Origin: Batkoa obscura
Lineage: Eukaryota > Entomophthoromycota > Entomophthoromycetes > Entomophthorales > Batkoaceae
Direction: 5' to 3'
NCBI GenBank assembly: GCA_030770535.1
Contig: JASVEC010000053.1
Location: 166,049 to 230,048 of the forward strand
Length of the DNA: 64,000 bases
This document shows, piece after piece, positions 45,419 to 56,240 of the stretch. Under the pieces are notes generated by a model. It saw only the letters and a program-made list of their open reading frames with translations, was not told the DNA's origin and did not search any database. Position 1 is the stretch's first letter. Each line of letters starts with the position of its first letter. A program made the translations under genes and the position numbers.

Positions 45419-48400
45419 ATGAGAAGGAAATATAATATAGCAATATTGTCTGAGGTAAGATAAATATGTTTATTGAAATGGCTGTATTTAAAATTTAAGT
45501 TTGAATTAGTACTTAAAATAGGACAGTGTTTAACAGAGGAAAAAATTAATTGGTATCAAGTAAATGATTTATTCTTCAAAGTTAACGAAAAAATAAAGAC
45601 AGGAGAGCTAAAGTTAGAACGAATAGGAGAAAATGAGATAAGCTTTCTATTGAATCCAGCATTCAAGGTTTTAGATATATTTGACAAAAATATTACTAAA
45701 GAAAAGATTAAAAATCAACAAGGATTCAATTCTGTAGTGCTAGAAAACAATTTAAAATATATATTACCATTCTTAGGATTGAGAAACATAATTGAAGATG
45801 ATGCTTATAAGGCATTTTTTATTGAGATTGTAGGTTGCTTTGGTCGATTATTTAATGAAAAGATACCAGATATTAAGATTACTGAAGAGCTTTTAAGAGC
45901 TTATTTAGAAATTTTAGACATTTTAACAAATCCAGCTAGTGTCAATAAAACGGATATCCTAGAACAGGAAAGAATAATAGAGTTCAAAGATTTCAAATTT
46001 GGTCTGGATTCAAAGTATAATATTAGGGTAATTTTAGTTTTAATCCATACACTCGAAGCAATTATTTTAAATCAACAATCAAATTTAATAATTAATATGT
46101 CACTTAAAAAATTAATTGAGCTACTTGAACGTTCAATTAGATCAAATAGAGTTTTTTTTATGTTTTTACCATCCTTATTTGAATTAATCATTAAACTCAT
46201 TTCAAGAGATCCATTAAAAGAAAATTCCAAAACATTAATGAATGTATTTGAGTTGCTTATTTTAATTATGAAAAAATCAAAAGAAAAAGTACGGGGTTAT
46301 ATAAATGGTAATACTATTGAAGATAACGAGTTTGGAATAAATTTAAGTTGGCTTGATAACTTTCGAAAGGTATTAAAGCATATCTTTAAATGTATAATTT
46401 ATTTTGAGAATCATCCTTCTAAAGTTGTGAGAAGCTCATATTTAAAAGTTTTGGCTTTTTTTATGATTGAAGGTAGATGGTGTATAAATAGCATAGAGTC
46501 TTATCTTTTGGTTTCTCTACTTAACTTGTTAAATGATGATTCCGATGAAATTAAGAAAAATTCAGCTAAAACTATTACCAATTTATCTGAGGAGCCATTT
46601 TATACTATCGATACTTTACCCTACATATATGATAACTTTAATACAGCTTTGAATAGCACAGCAACTACCATCGTTTCTAAATCAGAATCAGAAAAATTAA
46701 GTTTATTAAGGTCTTTAGCAACCTCAGCTTTATTATTGGGTCCTAAGGTTAGTACAATTTTTGAGGATAAAGTTGCTAGTATATGGCTTTCGTTATGTAA
46801 ATGCCTTACAGTAAGGAATTTAGACACTATTGAAGTTTTAAACAACGAGAAAAGTGAAGAGTTAAGTCAAATATTGCAAAGTGATCTAATTCTACATGAT
46901 ACCAATCATTCTCAAAATAATATGACAAATCATTTCCGGTATTTCCTTGAAGATAAAACGTTATCAGAGTTTATTCAATTTTTAAACTTGATTGGATTTT
47001 ATCTTAATGACATTGGTATATTTATAAACTACTCTATAAACGTATTAAATTCTCCTTCAATGTTACCTTTTCATGGTCCTACTTTATTTTTGGTTAATCA
47101 TTTATTATATGGAAAGTCACACTTATCAAAAAATCCACATTCAGTGTTATTATACGAGATGCATAAAGGTAAATGCCCAATTTTTGATGATAACGAATCA
47201 GTTAAAATATACTCACTTTCACTTATAAATAATCTTTTGGATTATGATCTATCTTTTAAATTAAACGAAATGGAGAGAGTATCTATAGATGCATTTCCTG
47301 AAGAATTAGAGGTAGATAATTATAATAGTTCAACTACTTGGTTTGTATTAAAAGATTGCCAAGTACTTAATTTAATATCATTTACTGCTAATATAACTGG
47401 TGATAGCTTTCGAATGGAATTATTTAATCTATTATATTTTATGCTTGAAAAATTAGGAGCTCCAGATAAACGAGTTTCAATTGATGCAGCAAAATGTTTA
47501 AATACAGTACAAAAGATTTGTGGTTATGATAATTTAATCGAGATGTGTCATGATAATATGGATTACCTTTTACATTGCATTTCTCAAAGAATTGATCCAA
47601 TGAAAATTCACCAACCAGTAACATTTATGTTATCAGCATTACTTAAGTATGGACAGAGCTCAGATATTTTTTTATATGAGGACATATTGCTACAAGTGAT
47701 TGACGGATTATACATAGCTTCTAAATTTGATAACGAAAATAATTATATTGTGAACCAACTGCTAAATATTATAGAAGCAATGACTATACCTATATCAAAA
47801 TGTAGGAACGAAAGAGAGTATACTTTAATTAAAGAAAAAAATAATAAATCCTCTACAAAATGTGTTAGTTTTAGTGAAAGTATAAACTCAACTGCATCTA
47901 ATACAATCAGTACTTTTATTTCTAAGTATACCAAAGACAAAAATGAAATTATTAGTTTAAAAGAGAGTATTAGAAACACTAATATAAATTTGGGCAAAGA
48001 ATTTTCAAAGGCAATATTTGATAAAGAAAAGACAGATAATGTTAGTGATACATATGAAATTGAAAAAGCATCACTAAATCAGGACAAGTTACTTTCAAAA
48101 TGTAATGAGTATTTGAAGCATATTCTAAAAATCTGTAACAATTATGTATCTTATTCGGACCAAAAAACAAGGCATATTATATTAAGGATTATAATTCAAA
48201 TTACTAGAGTAAATAAGGATATAGAACATTATGATATAGTAAAGGAAGATATTGAAGAGTGTAGAAGGCCTTTAAATACTTCATGGCATAATATTTGGGT
48301 TTATATTAAATCATTTTTGAATGAATCCAGCTTAGATACTGTGTTAACATTAAAAGTATTAATTCAACTACTAGACTTTACCCCAGACTTTATAACGGAT

Positions 48401-48829
48401 AGAATGACTAAAGATGCACTACCAAAGATATTTCAATTATTATCAAAGAACAGAAACAAAACAAATCCAATCGATTTCAGTTTGAATAAAATCTTAAATA
48501 AAATCAACTTCAGTGATCGATTGATGTTTGGGATAGAAGATAAACCGAGATTAATAGCATCATTAAATAGTGATAGTAATTTAGAGCAATATTATTGTCT
48601 GACTTTTATTGAAGCATTGATTAAAATGCCATCGTTCGACTCGTGGTATAAGTTTGATATATTAAAGAAATTGATAGAATTAGGGTTAAGTAAAAAAGAA
48701 ACAGACTTGAGTATAATTAATTATGTAAATTCTTCAATTAAAAATAATTTATACAATTCAAATACATCAAAATCAGATAAAGATATCTATTTCATATTAA
48801 TACAGATTTTAAATTATTTTTTGAAATAA
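45419..48829 (+). CDS. TTI1: TTI1-like HEAT-repeat protein (TTT complex)
   Basis: Model: join(45419..45454, 45500..48829), 1121 aa (human TTI1 is 1089). The main frame has no ATG near its start (it opens on TTG). A 12-codon first exon, MRRKYNIAILSE, followed by a 45-nt GTAAGA...TTTAAG intron supplies one. The sequence is helical repeats throughout. Collinear matches to TTI1 include FELVLKIGQCLTEEKINWYQ at the N-terminus, NHFRYFLEDKTLSEFIQFLN in the middle, and LGAPDKRVSIDAAKCLNTVQ with KICGYDNLIEMCHDNMDYLL in the C-terminal half. TTI1 works with TEL2 and TTI2 as an HSP90 co-chaperone that matures PIKK kinases such as TOR, ATM and ATR. Confidence 0.88.
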
Positions 48830-49284
48830 AAGGTATCTGAAACTAAATAGCGCTATAAAGTTCTCGAAATTTTGTTAAAATATTGGTGTAGACTATAAAA
48901 TTCGATAGTTTTTTAATTATTACAGTTACCAAAGTGTAAAATTATTAAATTTTTAAAAGAGATTTGTAATTAAAAACCTTCAATTCATTTTACATATAGA
49001 GTATATTATACAAAACTTTAATTTAGTTTCCCTGTTTTTATATTACTAATCTAACTATAAATATCCCTTGAAAATCAACTAGACTTCAATACAAAAAAGC
49101 TTTTAATTGGTTTAAAGCTGCAAAATAAAAAATGCATTTATCAAACCAATTAAAATTTTAAAACAAGGGACCCAGTTAAAGACCCTGTTTCATTTTGCTT
49201 ATAGTTTTTGCAAAAAAAATTTATTAATATAATCCTAAGCCCAATTTTTCTCTTTCAGCCTTTGTCTAAAGCTATCAATTAAAT
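48830..49284. other. Promoter region of EFL
   Basis: Contains a perfect 13-bp inverted repeat with CCAAT cores (49101-49155) and a pyrimidine-rich TTTTTCTCTTTCAG ending at 49258 that could be the acceptor of a 5'-UTR intron. Confidence 0.45.
49101..49155. promoter_or_regulatory. Inverted CCAAT pair upstream of EFL
   Basis: TTTTAATTGGTTT at 49101-49113 and AAACCAATTAAAA at 49143-49155 are exact reverse complements with a 29-bp spacer. Each holds a CCAAT core. They lie 130-184 bp before the ATG of the most highly codon-biased gene in the window, so a binding site for the CCAAT (Hap/NF-Y) complex is plausible. Confidence 0.45.
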
Positions 49285-50682
49285 ATGTCTGCTACTGACG
49301 GTAAACAACATTTATCCATTGTTATCTGTGGTCACGTCGATTCCGGTAAGTCTACCACTACTGGTCGTCTTCTTTTCGAATTAGGTGGTATTCCAGAGCG
49401 TGAAATGGAAAAATTAAAGCAAGAAGCTGAACGTCTCGGTAAATCTTCCTTCGCTTTCGCTTTCTTCATGGATCGTCAAAAGGAAGAACGTGAACGTGGT
49501 GTCACCATTTCCTGCACTACCAAAGAGTTTTTCACTGATAACTGGCATTATACCATTATCGATGCTCCAGGCCATCGTGATTTCATCAAAAACATGATTT
49601 CTGGTGCCGCTCAAGCTGATGTTGCTCTTCTTATGGTCCCAGCTGATGGTAATTTCACCACTGCTATCCAAAAGGGTGACCACAAAGCCGGAGATATCCA
49701 AGGTCAAACTAGACAACATGCCCGTTTACTCAATCTTCTCGGTGTTAAACAACTTATTGTTGGTATTAACAAGATGGATTCAGATACCGCTGGATACAAA
49801 GAAGACCGTTACACTGAAATTCGTGATGAAATGGCCTCTATGTTGATCAAGGTCGGATGGAAGAAGGAATTCATTGAGAAATCCGTTCCAATCCTTCCAA
49901 TCTCTGGTTGGATGGGTGACAATCTTCTCAAGAAATCCGAAAAGATGACTTGGTGGAAGGGTGTTGATGTTGTTACCACTTCTGGTAAATCTCTCCACAT
50001 CGATACTTTACTTGATGCTCTTAACACTATGGTTGAGCTTCCATCCCGTAACACTGATGCCCCAATGCGTCTCCCAGTTTCTGGTATCTACAAGATTAAA
50101 GGTGTAGGTGATGTCGTCACTGGTCGTGTTGAACAAGGTCTCCTTGTTCCTAACTCCGAAGTAGTCTTCCTTCCAACCCACACTGCTTCCAATCAATGTA
50201 CCGGTAAAGTTTTCACCATTGAAATGCATCACAAACGTGCTGAACAAGCCCAAACTGGTGATAACATTGGTATGAACGTCAAAGGTCTTGACAAGAACAA
50301 CATGCCTCGTTCAGGTGATGTTATGATTCTCAAATCCGATACCTCCCTCCGTCCAGTCAAGAACTTTACTGCTCAAATTCAAACTCTTGATATTCCCGGA
50401 GAAGTTAAACCAGGATACTCCCCAATTGGTTTCGTCCGTTGTGGTCGTTCCGCCTGTAAAATTATCGCTCTTAAATGGAAGATCGGTAAAGAAACTGGTC
50501 GTAAGAAGCTCGAAGACCCTCACTCCCTCAAAGCCAACGAAGCTGCTGAAGTTGTCTTCGAACCAATTCAACCTCTTGTTGTAGATACCTTCAAGAACTG
50601 TGAAGGTCTTTCTCGTATTGCCTTCCTTGATGGTAACACCGCTGTCATGTTGGGTAAGGTCGTTGCTGTTGAATACAAATAA
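49285..50682 (+). CDS. EFL: Elongation factor-like GTPase (EFL), EF-1alpha replacement
   Basis: 465 aa, single exon. GTP-binding motifs: GHVDSGKST (residues 16-24), DAPGH and NKMD. Several stretches are typical of EFL rather than EF-1alpha: QHLSIVICGHVDSGKSTTTG, RLLFELGGIPEREMEKLKQE, MDRQKEERERGVTISCTTKE, SGAAQADVALLMVPADGNFT and WMGDNLLKKSEKMTWWKG. EFL is a divergent translation GTPase that delivers aminoacyl-tRNA and replaces EF-1alpha in scattered eukaryotes, including several chytrid and zygomycete-grade fungi. Codon use is very different from the neighbours (many C-ending codons, higher G+C), as expected for a highly expressed gene. A CCAAT pair lies upstream. Confidence 0.95.
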   Translation: MSATDGKQHLSIVICGHVDSGKSTTTGRLLFELGGIPEREMEKLKQEAERLGKSSFAFAFFMDRQKEERERGVTISCTTKEFFTDNWHYTIIDAPGHRDFIKNMISGAAQADVALLMVPADGNFTTAIQKGDHKAGDIQGQTRQHARLLNLLGVKQLIVGINKMDSDTAGYKEDRYTEIRDEMASMLIKVGWKKEFIEKSVPILPISGWMGDNLLKKSEKMTWWKGVDVVTTSGKSLHIDTLLDALNTMVELPSRNTDAPMRLPVSGIYKIKGVGDVVTGRVEQGLLVPNSEVVFLPTHTASNQCTGKVFTIEMHHKRAEQAQTGDNIGMNVKGLDKNNMPRSGDVMILKSDTSLRPVKNFTAQIQTLDIPGEVKPGYSPIGFVRCGRSACKIIALKWKIGKETGRKKLEDPHSLKANEAAEVVFEPIQPLVVDTFKNCEGLSRIAFLDGNTAVMLGKVVAVEYK

Positions 50683-51163
50683 ACTCATAACATTTTATTA
50701 AATAAACATGATAAAAGTTTGATAATCATTTTGATAACTTAAATAATCAATTTATGCAAAATGGTATATTTTAAATATGAGTGTATGTTCACTAATAAAT
50801 TAATGGTTCTAAACATACGTTTTAATTTTCTTTAAATCTAAATAAGTTTAAAAGGCTATTAAACTATTTTCTAAATAGATCATGGCAAGTTCTTAATAAT
50901 CTCAATTTTTATAGTAATATAGTTATAGATTAAGATATTCAAAATAGATATAATAGAAAATACTCTTTTAATAAGTTTGAACTTTAAAAGAAAAAAACAT
51001 TGAGAGATTTATTCTAACTTTATTTTTTGGTATTCAAAGTCTAACTTTAAGAAATCAATTTGAAGTAAATATAATTGCTGAGGTCATTATTTGAAATTTA
51101 AATAATTATTTGGAAACCAATATTATATGATGAGTCTGGAAAATCTACTTTAGTACATAAGAT
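50683..51163. other. Spacer between convergent genes
   Basis: A/T-rich 3' flanks of EFL and the carrier gene; nothing else seen. Confidence 0.5.
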
Positions 51164-52226
51164 TTATGTTATCTTTAAAATGATTAACTCATAGGTGAAG
51201 ATAGTCAATACAGAAGCAGGAATAGTACGTATAAGATTTGTTGTTAAACCTTTATAATAACCACGATAGCCTTCCTCTTTGCCAATTATTTTAATGGTAT
51301 TAATAACACCATTGTATTTGTAGGGTTTTTTAGTTTGATTTTGTAATCGTGTTCGTATAACTTCATGTGGATATGTTAAGCAACTTGCTACTAATTTGGC
51401 TATACCTGAAGATAAGAGCAATGAAGAAGTTTTAACCTTTTCATTATTCATTGTAGCTAATAACTAAGACTTAATCCAAAATAACAAATTATAATTAAAC
51501 CTACCAAACTTTACTTTTAAATGCTCATATAAAGGAAATTGTACAGCAACATGTGAGACTCCTAGTAGTGAAGGCATAAGCCCCTTATAAAAACCTTTTA
51601 TTCCTTCTATCCTCAATATGCTTTTAAAGGCATCTAAGGTACCATTATAACGGTAATCAGTCGTATTACTTTGAGTCTTAATTTTAAGGAACATTTAAAA
51701 TTGCTATAGATATAAAAAAATAAATACCATAATGCGTGTTTTTATCACCCATAAAGGCGATGTTGATATTGTACAAAGTGCTCCAGCACTCATAGCTCCA
51801 AATATATGAACCATTGATGAGCTTTTTGGCTTGTCTACAATCTCATTTAAAAAAGCTACAGTTAAAATTATAATTAAAATACCTAATATAAGTGAAGAGT
51901 AATTTTTAAATGAGTCATATGCTGTAAAATAAATAGCCCAAGTTGGTAAGTAACCCATAATTGTTGGGCCCAATCCACGATAAAGTCCTCTTATACCTTC
52001 TTCAAACCATATTCTTTTTAATGAAGCTGATACCTTGTTAATAATTATGATTAAAACGATATATATACTTACAGTATGTACCCCTATAATACTTAATCCC
52101 AGGTTTCTCAACACCCTGATTTTGCAATCTCGTTTTTACAACATCTAATGGACATGTTATCACTGAGGCCACTAAACCTGCGCCAGCACCTGCTATTGAG
52201 TGCTTATTGCTTTCAGTTAATTTCAT
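51164..52226 (-). CDS. Mitochondrial carrier, NAD+/pyrimidine nucleotide type (NDT1/YIA6-like)
   Basis: Model: complement(join(51164..51456, 51505..51676, 51728..52026, 52073..52226)), 305 aa. It has the three-repeat carrier structure with signature motifs PLDVVKTR (from residue 26), PLWVIKTR and PHEVIRTR, and the downstream EG-RG-Y-G pattern in each repeat (EEGIRGLYRGL, IEGIKGFYKGL, EEGYRGYYKGL). Subfamily features LPTWAIYFTAYDSFK, SHVAVQFPLYEHLKVKF, TYPHEVIRTRLQ and LIRTIPASVLTIFTYE match the yeast Ndt1/Yia6 and related folate/pyrimidine carriers. It would move NAD+ or nucleotides across the inner mitochondrial membrane. The exact substrate cannot be read from the sequence. All introns are 46-51 nt and keep frame. 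Confidence 0.88.
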
Positions 52227-52581
52227 AGATTTAAATAGTTGAAGATTAAAAATTTCATCTATGTCATTTAATCTAATAATACTTTTATTTAATTGGCTTA
52301 TTTAAAATCAAGAGTTCTTTATTATAAATTTAAGGCAGTAGATTTTTTATATAATATTAATAGATACTTTTAATAACGTTAATACTAATAGTAATAATAG
52401 CACAAGCCAAACCTAAAAATTAATATCTACCTATGTATTTAATCGATTCTTCCTTTAAGCCCTTAAAATTTTGAATATATATAACTTGATATTGAATTAA
52501 AATAAAATTGAAAAAAATAAAATTCTATTGGGGCAAATATTTTTAGAAAATTTTATTTTTTTATTTTTTTATTTTAAATTT
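52227..52581. other. Divergent promoter region
   Basis: Shared 355-bp upstream region of the carrier and SNAPC4-like genes. A/T-rich, with no recognised site. Confidence 0.4.
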
Positions 52582-55180
52582 ATGAGTGAAAATTCAAATT
52601 TCGATGCAGATTATGATAACGGATCTTTAATAAATGTTTCAGATCCATCTTCATTCTCATCACAGCAATTATTAGAATGCTTAAATTATAATAGAAAACT
52701 ACAAGATAATCTTACACTAAGGCTTAAATCGATTGAAGAAGCAAGGAAACAAAATTTAAACCATCAGGTATAAGTAATAATTTTAAATTAACTTTTTTTT
52801 ATTAATAATTATTAAAGAAATGGGTAACCGAATTTGCATCATCTCATGGTTTGATAAACGATTTTAAAAATGGACCGAATCAAGAGGAACGAGAAAATTC
52901 TCAAAGAAAAGCTAGATATCAAGTTAATTTACCTTGCATAATAACTGGGGATAACGAAGAAGACGCAAGGTTAAAAGAATTAGCTAACTTTGAATATTTA
53001 CCTTATTTTGTTGGCAACCATGAGGAAGTAATAGGTTTTTTAATATTAATATAAATACTTAATCTATATAAAATAGGCACCTCTTGAAAGTTTTGAAAAG
53101 ATGCAAAAAGATAAACCTACTCCGTTAGTAAAAAATGCTAGGAGATGGCAATTAAGGGAAATTTCTATTCTAGCTGCTGCTGTACGTCAGGAAAATATGA
53201 GATTAAAGATAGAAGGTCTATTAAAAAGGTAGTCCAATTTATTATTTCAATATCACTGTTTAAGTTAATTTTAAGGACAAATGGGCCGAATAGTAGGAAA
53301 GGTTTGGATGCTTCTGATAAATCAGCTGGCGAGCCTCCAATGGAAGTATGGCAAGTAAGAAAGCTACCTGATAGAGAGCTTGAATTGAACCTTAAAGGAC
53401 TTAATTGGGAAAAAATAGCACAGAATGTACTATTTTATTTTATTTTATTAAAATTTATTGATGTACTTTCAGATTCTTGGAAGAAGTCCCAAAGAATGCG
53501 CAATTCGATGGACTTGCTATGATCATCCACTTATAAACAAAGCAGATTGGACAGATGAAGAAGAATTAAAGCTTGCTCAGATCGCAAAATCCTATAATTA
53601 TAGAAATTGGCAAGCAATAGCAAGCGAATTAAATACTAATAGAACAGCTATCCAATGTTTTCACCAATATCAAACAAAAATGAATCATGGCTTAGTTAGA
53701 AAGTAACTATTTTTAAAACAGCTTATTAAGTTGCTAATAAATTATTAGGCGGTGGACTAAAGAAGAAGATAATATTCTTAGAGAAGCAGTTAAAGTTTAT
53801 GGTGAAAGAAATTGGCAACAAAGTGAGTTATACATATCGTTAATTTTTTTTATAATAATTGGTTAATAGTTGCTCAATGTTTGGTAAATCGTACTGGTCA
53901 ACAATGCCTACATAGATGGGCAAAAGCATTAAATCCAGCTATAAAACGTGGGCGATGGACCCCAGAAGAAGACGAGGTAAAAAAATAGTTATCGAAAGTG
54001 TCAATTTTTTACATTTAACAAACAGGTTTTAAAAGCTGCAGTAGCCAAATATGGAGCACATTCTTGGGTGAAGATCCAGCCTCATGTTAAAGGTAGAACT
54101 GACGTACAATGCCGTGAAAGATGGATGAATGTGTTACATCCGGGAATTGATGATTCCTACTGGAATCCTTATGTAATTTTAATATAATCATATAATAACA
54201 ATATGTACCAACAATATATTTTAAAAATTAGGAAGATGCTCATTTACTTTCATTAGTTAATAAAATTGGAGTGGGGAAATGGTCAAGTATATCCCAAGAG
54301 CTTTCGAACCGAACAGATAATCAAGTAAATCTAAATATAGTTATACTTATAAATGTATTTATTATTTTATAGTGCTGGCGTCGGTGGAAAAGGTTAGTTA
54401 ATATAGGCGTAGTAAACGGAGAGCTAATAACCGATCCATCTATACTAGCCAATATCAAACCACAAAATAAATCAAAATCAAATAGTACAAGGAAGAGTAA
54501 AAAACGCGACGAAGATGATTCTGAACAATCTGATGGTGATTCAAGGTATAACAGGAGTACCAAAGGAATTAAAATTACCCCAACAAATGCTACTGATATG
54601 TCATCAAATAATCCCAAAAAGAACATCACAAGAGAAAGTAGTTTTAATAGTATTAAAGATGCAAGACGCCCAATTGGAGGCGCAGTAAGTTATAGGAAGG
54701 ATGATTTGGATCACACATGGGTAAAACTAATATTTTATTTAATAAAATTAAAATAAGTAACAATATAATTTTTTATAGGCTTCGATCGATAGGAAAATAA
54801 CGACAGATTTAGATTTAGGTAAACCACTTCCCCCAGTTTTAGGAAGTGTTGCTTTGTATGAAAAAGTAGCAAAAGGAGCAGGTATTACACCGCAAAACTT
54901 TACGTCATTGGTAGCTGAAAATGAATCTGCTAAAAATAGTGAGGGTGGTTTTAATGTGGAAAGTAAAGATTTAAAACGTTTAAAAGATGTCTTTCAATCT
55001 TTGTTTACTTGGCCACATATAACAGGTTCTGTAATGGTTGAATGTCACAAGAATTTAAAAAAAGGTACAACCACAATTAAAGGCTCTATAAACAAGGAAA
55101 ATGAGGATGATGATGACAACAACGAAAGTGATAACAATGAAAATGAAAATGAAAATGAAAATGAAAACAATAATCAATAA
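52582..55180 (+). CDS. SNAPC4-like Myb-repeat protein (snRNA gene activator)
   Basis: Model: join(52582..52767, 52818..53027, 53077..53228, 53276..53426, 53473..53702, 53749..53822, 53870..53976, 54026..54172, 54232..54324, 54373..54720, 54779..55180), 699 aa. Eleven exons, all GT...AG and in frame. After a 220-residue helical N-terminus comes a half Myb repeat (LNWEKIAQNILGRSPKECAI, about 222-255). Four full repeats follow, starting near W259 (ADWTDEEEL), W312 (RWTKEEDN), W365 (GRWTPEEDE) and W417. The half-plus-four layout is the mark of SNAP190/SNAPC4, which binds the proximal sequence element of snRNA genes for Pol II and Pol III. The C-terminus is acidic and Asn/Glu-rich. Human SNAPC4 is longer (1469 aa), but the extra part is C-terminal. 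Confidence 0.85.
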
Positions 55181-55516
55181 TAAGCTGATATTAAATCTAA
55201 ACTGCTATTAAATTATGATTTTTATTTCATTTACAATTATTGTTTGTATATTCTTTTCTTTTCCTTGCATTAATTTTATTCTAATCAGGATATAACATGG
55301 CATAATATGATAATAAAGAAAATCAATTTATTTAATTTTAATTGTTAATAATTAATAATTCGTTTGTTTGCTTTGTATTGTTTTTGTATTAAAATTTAAA
55401 ATTTAAAATGGTAATAATGATAAACCATTTAAGGGAATAATAGTAATATTTATTATTTATACTCACAAAATTAAGTTAAAATATCAAAAAATATCAAATT
55501 AAATTATTAAAATTAA
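55181..55516. other. Spacer upstream of the homeodomain gene
   Basis: A/T-rich, no recognised feature. Confidence 0.4.
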
Positions 55517-56182
55517 ATGTCACAATCAAATTTTAATGCAGGTAGCTCAAAAGAATCGAATTCTATTATTAATTTCACTATTAAAGAAAAAGAACCATGT
55601 GTTTCATTAGGTTCCAATAATGAATTAGCAGCTACAAATGATAGATTTAATATTGAACAGTTGAAATTTTTATCTCAACTTTTAATCAAAAATTATGATG
55701 AGTTTGAAGATGAAAATGATAATAGTAATTTAATGAATAATATAAACGTTAATGAAGGTTACATTATTAAAGTAAATCAAAGAGATACTGTCAACAATAA
55801 TATACAATCTCCTTTTTTAAAGTTAAAAAATGAATATATTAGCCTATTAAACAACAAATTTAAAGAGTATTCTAAAGTGATCCCATTTAAACACATTGAT
55901 AATAATCAATTATTTATTAATATTATTGATTCTTTTATTGATAACAATAATAAAAATAAAAGGTCATGTATAAGATTTTCTAAAGAAATTAAAACAATAT
56001 TAATGAATCAATTTGAAGTTAATGCTCATCCAAGTGAAAAACAAAAAACAACTTTATCAACAATCACAGGTTTAAAACTTAAACAAATTGAAATTTGGTT
56101 TGCAAATCAAAGAATGAGAAACAATAAATATAGGAAATTACAACAATTAACTATTTTATCTGAATATGATTCAAAAGAATGA
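55517..56182 (+). CDS. Homeodomain transcription factor
   Basis: 221 aa, single exon. The homeodomain covers about residues 147-206. It has a basic start (NKNKRSCIRFSKEIKTILMN), helix 1/2 residues typical of the fold, and the recognition helix KLKQIEIWFANQRMRNNKYR with the invariant W194, F195, N197 and R199. No three-residue TALE insertion is apparent, so it is a typical 60-residue homeodomain. The rest is Asn-rich and acidic with no second domain. The stop lies 58 bp from that of the convergent ABCD gene. Target genes unknown. Confidence 0.85.
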   Translation: MSQSNFNAGSSKESNSIINFTIKEKEPCVSLGSNNELAATNDRFNIEQLKFLSQLLIKNYDEFEDENDNSNLMNNINVNEGYIIKVNQRDTVNNNIQSPFLKLKNEYISLLNNKFKEYSKVIPFKHIDNNQLFINIIDSFIDNNNKNKRSCIRFSKEIKTILMNQFEVNAHPSEKQKTTLSTITGLKLKQIEIWFANQRMRNNKYRKLQQLTILSEYDSKE

Positions 56183-56240
56183 AACTCACTTTTATTAATT
56201 TCTAAGTATTATTAATAAACTAATCTTATATTTATTTGAT

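Noticed and set aside
49414-50688. Several ORFs on both strands across EFL
   Set aside because: Shadow frames of a codon-biased gene.
54321-54629. Minus-strand ORF across the SNAPC4-like gene
   Set aside because: Shadow of exon 10; the plus strand has a clear Myb-repeat gene.
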